Below, piece after piece: positions 8,927 to 12,494 of a stretch of 12,494 nt of DNA (position 1 is the first letter of the stretch; each line of letters starts with the position of its first letter). The stretch covers positions 1 to 12,494 of the forward strand of contig CAMICF010000073.1 of assembly GCA_946222495.1 (NCBI GenBank), read 5' to 3'. The notes under the pieces were generated by a model, which saw nothing but the letters and a program-made list of their open reading frames with translations, was not told where the DNA came from and made no database searches. The stretch comes from an uncultured Janibacter sp. (lineage in GTDB: Bacteria; Actinomycetota; Actinomycetes; Actinomycetales; Dermatophilaceae). Position numbers and translations under genes: made by a program.

Positions 8927-11041
8927 ATGACGGACCGCGACTTCCGCAACCTCTACCGGCACGGCTTCGCCCGCGTCGCCGCGTGCACCCTGCCTGTGAC
9001 GATGGCCGACCCCTTCGCCAATGCCGACGCGATCCTCGAGCGGGTCCGCCACCTCGACGAGCAGGGCACGGCGATCGCCCTCTTCCCCGAGCTCGGCCTC
9101 ACCGGGTACGCGATCGACGACCTCCTCCTCCAGGACGTGCTGCTCCGCGACGTCGAGGCCGCCCTCGTCCACCTCGCCGAGCGCACCGCCGACCTGCTGC
9201 CGCTCGTCGTCGTGGGCGCCCCCCTTCGTCACCGCAACCGTCTGTACAACTGCGCGGTCCTCATCCACCGCGGGGAGATCCTCGGGATCGCCCCGAAGTC
9301 CTACCTCCCCACGTACCGCGAGTTCTACGAGAAGCGGCACTTCGCCGCCGGCGCCGGCATCGTCGACGAGTGGTTCCGGCCGACCTTCGCCCACGGCGAG
9401 GCGGCCGAGGCGCTCGACGGCGTCCCCTTCGGCACCGACATCCTCGTTCACGTCGACGACGTGCCGGGCCTCGTCGTCCACGCCGAGGTCTGCGAGGACA
9501 TGTGGGTGCCGGTCCCGCCGAGCGCCGAGGCCGCCCTCGCCGGCGCGACCGTCCTGCTCAACCTGTCGGCCTCCCCCATCACCGTCGCCCGCGCCGAGGA
9601 CCGCCACCTGCTGGCCCGGTCCGCCTCGGCACGGTGCAACGCCGCCTACCTCTACGCCGCCGCGAGCGAAGGGGAGTCCACCACCGACCTGTCCTGGGAC
9701 GGGCAGACCATGGTCTACGAGGGGGGCGACCTCCTCGGCGAGTCCGAGCGCTTCCCCGAGGGACCCCGCGAGACCCTCGTCGACATCGACGTCGACCGGC
9801 TGCGGCAGGAGCGCCTGCGGCAGGGCACCTTCGACGACAACGCCGTGGCGCACGGGGACGGGGCCAGCCCGGGCCTGGCCTACCGCGACGTCCACCTCGA
9901 GCTGGCGCCGCCGACCGGCGACCTCGGGCTGCGGCGGCCGCTCGACCGCTTCCCCTTCGTCCCCGACGACGAGGCCCGCCTCGCCCAGGACTGCTACGAG
10001 GCCTACAACATCCAGGTCTCCGCCGTGGAGCAGCGCCTCCGCGCGATCGGCGGCGCCGACTGGCAGCCGAAGCTCGTCATCGGCATCAGCGGCGGCCTCG
10101 ACTCGACCCACGCCCTGCTCGTCGCCGCCAAGGCCATGGACCGCCTGCGCCGCCCGCGCACCGAGATCATCGGGATCACCATGCCCGGCTTCGCCACGAG
10201 CGACCGGACGAAGACCAATGCGGTCGCGCTCATGGAGGCCCTCGGCATCACCTGGGAGGAGCTCGACATCCGGCCCGCCGCGACGCAGATGCTCCGCGAC
10301 ATGGGCCACGCCTACGGGCTCGACCCGGACGCCGACCACCCCGACGAGGTCTACGACGTGACCTTCGAAAACGTCCAGGCCGGGCTGCGCACCGACTACC
10401 TCTTCCGCATCGCCAACCAGCGCGGCGGGATCGTCCTCGGCACCGGGGACCTGTCCGAGCTCGCCCTCGGCTGGTGCACCTACGGCGTCGGCGACCACAT
10501 GAGCCACTACGGGGTCAACGCCGGGGTCCCGAAGACGCTCATGCAGCACCTCGTGCACTGGGTGGCCGACACCGGCCAGCTCCCCGAGGTCTCCAAGACC
10601 CTGCGCTCGGTCCTCGCGACCGAGATCTCCCCCGAGCTCGTCCCGAGCAAGGACGCCGACCGCCCGCAGTCGACCCAGGACCGGATCGGCCCCTACGCGC
10701 TCCAGGACTTCACGCTCTACCACGTGCTCCGCCACGGCGACCGGCCGAGCAAGATCGCCTTCCTCGCCGAGCAGACGTGGTCCGACGCGACGAAGGGGGC
10801 CTGGCCCACCTCCGTCGCGGAGGAGGACCGCGGCGCCTACGACCTCGCCGAGATCCGCCGGTGGCTCGTGCTCTTCGTGGAGCGGTTCTTCGCCAACCAG
10901 TTCAAGAGGTCGGCGCTGCCCAACGGACCAAAGGTCCTGCCCGGCGGTGCGGTCTCACCGCGGGGTGACTGGCGCATGCCGAGCGACGTCGCGGCCACCC
11001 GCTGGCTCGCGGACATCGAGGACCACGTCCCCGAGGCCTGA
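8927..11041 (+). CDS. nadE: Glutamine-dependent NAD+ synthetase
   Basis: Last step of NAD+ synthesis: deamido-NAD+ + glutamine + ATP -> NAD+ + glutamate + AMP + PPi, in the cytoplasm. It is 704 aa, slightly longer than the 679-aa mycobacterial enzyme, with the same two-domain plan. The N-terminal nitrilase-type glutaminase carries Glu55 (FPELGLTGY), Lys124 (PKSYLPTYREFYE) and Cys189 (AEVCEDMW), a full catalytic triad. The C-terminal synthetase domain has the PP-loop SGGLDS (388-393), then GTGDLSELALGWCTYGVGDHMSHYGVNAGVPKTL and the family-typical FKRSALPNGPKV. ATG 8927 is chosen because TAGGCT stands 7 nt upstream and the nitrilase domain starts right after. It stands alone: repeats and divergent genes lie upstream, and a convergent small membrane-protein gene ends 9 bp away. 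No terminator is evident in that 9-bp gap. Confidence 0.98.
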   Translation: MTDRDFRNLYRHGFARVAACTLPVTMADPFANADAILERVRHLDEQGTAIALFPELGLTGYAIDDLLLQDVLLRDVEAALVHLAERTADLLPLVVVGAPLRHRNRLYNCAVLIHRGEILGIAPKSYLPTYREFYEKRHFAAGAGIVDEWFRPTFAHGEAAEALDGVPFGTDILVHVDDVPGLVVHAEVCEDMWVPVPPSAEAALAGATVLLNLSASPITVARAEDRHLLARSASARCNAAYLYAAASEGESTTDLSWDGQTMVYEGGDLLGESERFPEGPRETLVDIDVDRLRQERLRQGTFDDNAVAHGDGASPGLAYRDVHLELAPPTGDLGLRRPLDRFPFVPDDEARLAQDCYEAYNIQVSAVEQRLRAIGGADWQPKLVIGISGGLDSTHALLVAAKAMDRLRRPRTEIIGITMPGFATSDRTKTNAVALMEALGITWEELDIRPAATQMLRDMGHAYGLDPDADHPDEVYDVTFENVQAGLRTDYLFRIANQRGGIVLGTGDLSELALGWCTYGVGDHMSHYGVNAGVPKTLMQHLVHWVADTGQLPEVSKTLRSVLATEISPELVPSKDADRPQSTQDRIGPYALQDFTLYHVLRHGDRPSKIAFLAEQTWSDATKGAWPTSVAEEDRGAYDLAEIRRWLVLFVERFFANQFKRSALPNGPKVLPGGAVSPRGDWRMPSDVAATRWLADIEDHVPEA

Positions 11042-11050
11042 TGCGTCGGT

Positions 11051-11344
11051 CTACTTGATGCCGAGGGAGGGGCTGTCGGAGGCGGTGTCGCCCCGCTGGT
11101 AGGTGTAGTTGCCCAGGCCCATCTTGGACAGGACGACGCCCGCGACGATCGTCGCCACGATGATGACCACGGTGATGATGGCGAGGACCATGCTCAGCGC
11201 CAGGACCGCCCAGGTCCCGACGATGCCGGCGAGGATGCCGAGACCCATGACCGTCCACCACGCGGGGTTCTGCGCGTGCCCGAGGTCTTCGACGGCGTGC
11301 GGACCGGTCGGCGGGTGCGAGAGACGGGGAGGGTGCTTGCTCAT
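11051..11344 (-). CDS. Small two-helix membrane protein, HGxxPAAW-like (DUF6704-type)
   Basis: A 97-aa protein of unknown function. Its cytosolic-looking N-terminus is rich in His and Pro and is followed by HAQNPAWW (23-30), a variant of the HGxxPAAW signature of an actinobacterial small membrane family. Two hydrophobic helices follow (about 31-49 and 51-73), then VLSKMGLG, which fits the conserved end of that family, and a polar tail. The reading frame continues upstream, but ATG 11344 is chosen: the upstream extension is Arg-rich and unlike the family. There is no ribosome site; AATGAT about 7 nt before the ATG could be a leaderless -10. It is convergent with nadE and divergent from the P450 gene. 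The family assignment rests on motif and layout only. Confidence 0.72.
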   Translation of the reverse strand: MSKHPPRLSHPPTGPHAVEDLGHAQNPAWWTVMGLGILAGIVGTWAVLALSMVLAIITVVIIVATIVAGVVLSKMGLGNYTYQRGDTASDSPSLGIK

Positions 11345-11410
11345 GCGGCACATCATTCCATGACCGTCCCGCCGGCGGACAGGGCCTCGCCCCCACACCC
11401 ACGCGCCGAT

Positions 11411-11452
11411 CCGGGCTACCGTGAGCCGGGTCACTACACCTGACGAAGGGAG
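11411..11452 (+). promoter_or_regulatory. Probable promoter and ribosome site of the P450 gene
   Basis: TACCGT (11417-11422) is a TANNNT -10 box. It lies in the centre of an imperfect inverted repeat, CCGGGCT (11411-11417) and AGCCGGG (11424-11430), that could be an operator. Unlike the leaderless genes here, this one has a leader: AAGGGAG (11446-11452) stands 8 nt before ATG 11461. The -10 and ribosome site are reasonable; the operator is speculative. Confidence 0.45.
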
Positions 11453-11460
11453 CGGCGCCG

Positions 11461-12494
11461 ATGAGCACGGGGATGGGCTGGACCGAGCAGGATCTGCCGC
11501 ACCCTCCGGGGCGCCGCCGCTGGCTCGGGGACGCCTTCCCGGCGGGGGCGGACCCGACGAAGCCGGTACAGAACATGCTCCGTGTCGGCCGCGGGATCGG
11601 GCCGATCTTCGAGATGCTCGCCATGGGCCGCAAGTTCGTCTTCGTCTCCGGCGTCGACCTCGTCGGCGAGCTGTGCGACGACAAGCGGTTCACCAAGGCC
11701 CTCGCCCCCGGCGTCAGCGACCTGCGAATGTTCGTCGGCGATGGGCTCTTCACCGCCTGGAGCGACGAACCGAACTGGCGCCTGGCCCACGACCTGCTCA
11801 TGCCCGCCTTCGCCAAGCCGGCGATGCGCCGGTACCACGACGTCATGGTCGAGGCGACCGACGAGCTCATCGGGGTCTGGGACACGGCGGCCAGCGAAGG
11901 GAGGACCGTCGACGTCTCCCCCTGGCTGACCAAGCTCACCCTCGAGACGATCGGCCGGGCGGCCTTCAGCCACACCTTCCGCAGCTTCGAGACCGAGGAG
12001 GTCGACCCCTTCGTCACGACCTTCGTCGCCTCGATGGGGCACGCGGCGAGCCGCTCGAACGTCGCCTCCCTCCCCGTCCTCGGGAAGCGGATCGTCCGGC
12101 GGCAGGACGCCAAGGCGCTCGAGCGGCACCGCTACATCGACGACCTGCTGCGGCAGATCGTCGCCGACCGGGAGGCCAGCGGCGAGGAGACCGACGACCT
12201 GCTCGGCCGGATGATGCATGTCCCCGTCGACGACTCCGGGGCCCTGCTCGAGGCGCAGAACGTCCGCCACCAGATCCTCACCCTGCTCGTCGCGGGCCAC
12301 GAGACGACCTCGGGCGCCCTGTCCTTCGCGCTCTACCACCTCACCCGTGAGCCGGAGGTGCTCGCGAAGGTCCGCGCGGAGCTCGACGAGGTGCTCGGCC
12401 CCGACCTCACGACCGACCCGACCTTCGAGCAGGTGCCCAAGCTGCGCTACCTGCGCCGCGTCGTCGACGAGACCCTGCGGCTGTGGCCGACGGG
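11461..12494 (+). CDS. CYP102 (P450 BM3)-like cytochrome P450, N-terminal 344 residues (runs off right edge)
   Basis: A bacterial fatty-acid-hydroxylase-type P450 heme domain. It tracks P450 BM3 of Priestia megaterium along its length: KPVQNML near 34-40, GDGLFTAW (93-100), NWRLAHDLLMPAFAKPAMRRYHDVMV, LTLETIG, IVADREASGEETDDLL and RHQILTLLVAGHETTSGALSFALY. Thr282 in AGHETT equals BM3 Thr268 (oxygen activation). Glu337 and Arg340 form the ExxR pair. Arg57 matches BM3 Arg47 (substrate carboxylate), Tyr51 is replaced by Phe61, and Phe97 matches Phe87. The heme Cys lies beyond the window. BM3-type proteins are fused to an FMN/FAD reductase (about 1,050 aa in total); whether this one is cannot be seen. 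ATG 11461 is supported by AAGGGAG upstream. Cytoplasmic; there is no N-terminal anchor. Confidence 0.95.
   Translation, partial: MSTGMGWTEQDLPHPPGRRRWLGDAFPAGADPTKPVQNMLRVGRGIGPIFEMLAMGRKFVFVSGVDLVGELCDDKRFTKALAPGVSDLRMFVGDGLFTAWSDEPNWRLAHDLLMPAFAKPAMRRYHDVMVEATDELIGVWDTAASEGRTVDVSPWLTKLTLETIGRAAFSHTFRSFETEEVDPFVTTFVASMGHAASRSNVASLPVLGKRIVRRQDAKALERHRYIDDLLRQIVADREASGEETDDLLGRMMHVPVDDSGALLEAQNVRHQILTLLVAGHETTSGALSFALYHLTREPEVLAKVRAELDEVLGPDLTTDPTFEQVPKLRYLRRVVDETLRLWPT

Noticed and set aside
8897..10735. Long open frame (612 aa) antisense to nadE
   Set aside because: Same kind of shadow: compositionally monotonous, while the opposite strand encodes a complete NAD+ synthetase with its full catalytic triad.

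Overview
This is a GC-rich (roughly 70%) actinobacterial chromosome segment. The evidence is GTG/ATG starts, a near-exclusive preference for G/C third positions, an HGxxPAAW-type small membrane protein, an MMPL transporter, a two-domain glutamine-dependent NAD+ synthetase, and TANNNT -10 boxes sitting exactly 7 nt before start codons (leaderless style). The style resembles Intrasporangiaceae (Janibacter-like), but that placement is a guess from general look, not a search.

Layout. 1-1199 (-): start of an MMPL/RND-type transporter cut by the left edge. 1200-1314: divergent control region with two matching CTAC-N4-GTAG palindromes. 1315-2523 (+): MFS efflux-type transporter. 2566-3060 (+): SRPBCC (polyketide cyclase-like) protein. 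3137-5854 (+): pyruvate phosphate dikinase (ppdK), closed by a long two-way hairpin terminator at 5866-5917. 5952-6200 (-): unrecognised 82-aa protein, divergent from 6293-7195 (+), a LysR regulator. 7215-8754 (-): a two-gene operon of a dihydrofolate reductase/RibD-C family protein and a DAPG-hydrolase (PhlG)-like protein overlapping by 4 bp; the second gene is frameshifted near its 3' end. 8790-8910: clustered direct repeats. 8927-11041 (+): nadE. 11051-11344 (-): HGxxPAAW-like membrane protein. 11461-12494 (+): CYP102 (P450 BM3)-like fatty-acid hydroxylase heme domain cut by the right edge. No gene-free stretch exceeds 300 bases.

How they work together. The two transporters read outward from one operator region and are probably co-repressed by a TetR-type regulator encoded elsewhere. 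ppdK and nadE are core metabolism (pyruvate/PEP interconversion; NAD+ from deamido-NAD+ and glutamine) and have no obvious link with their neighbours. The reductase/hydrolase pair is translationally coupled and looks catabolic, but its second gene has lost frame. No defence system, mobile element, CRISPR, rRNA or tRNA was seen.

The most interesting signals are not a new gene system. They are (1) a 7-mer, CGAAGGG/CCCTTCG, found 22 times by eye where base composition predicts about 3, often in a reading phase that forces rare codons; (2) the PhlG-like frameshift, after which the conserved HCAAE metal-site motif is still readable in the next frame; (3) the paired operators fitted into a promoter spacer; and (4) a set of leaderless promoters with identical geometry.
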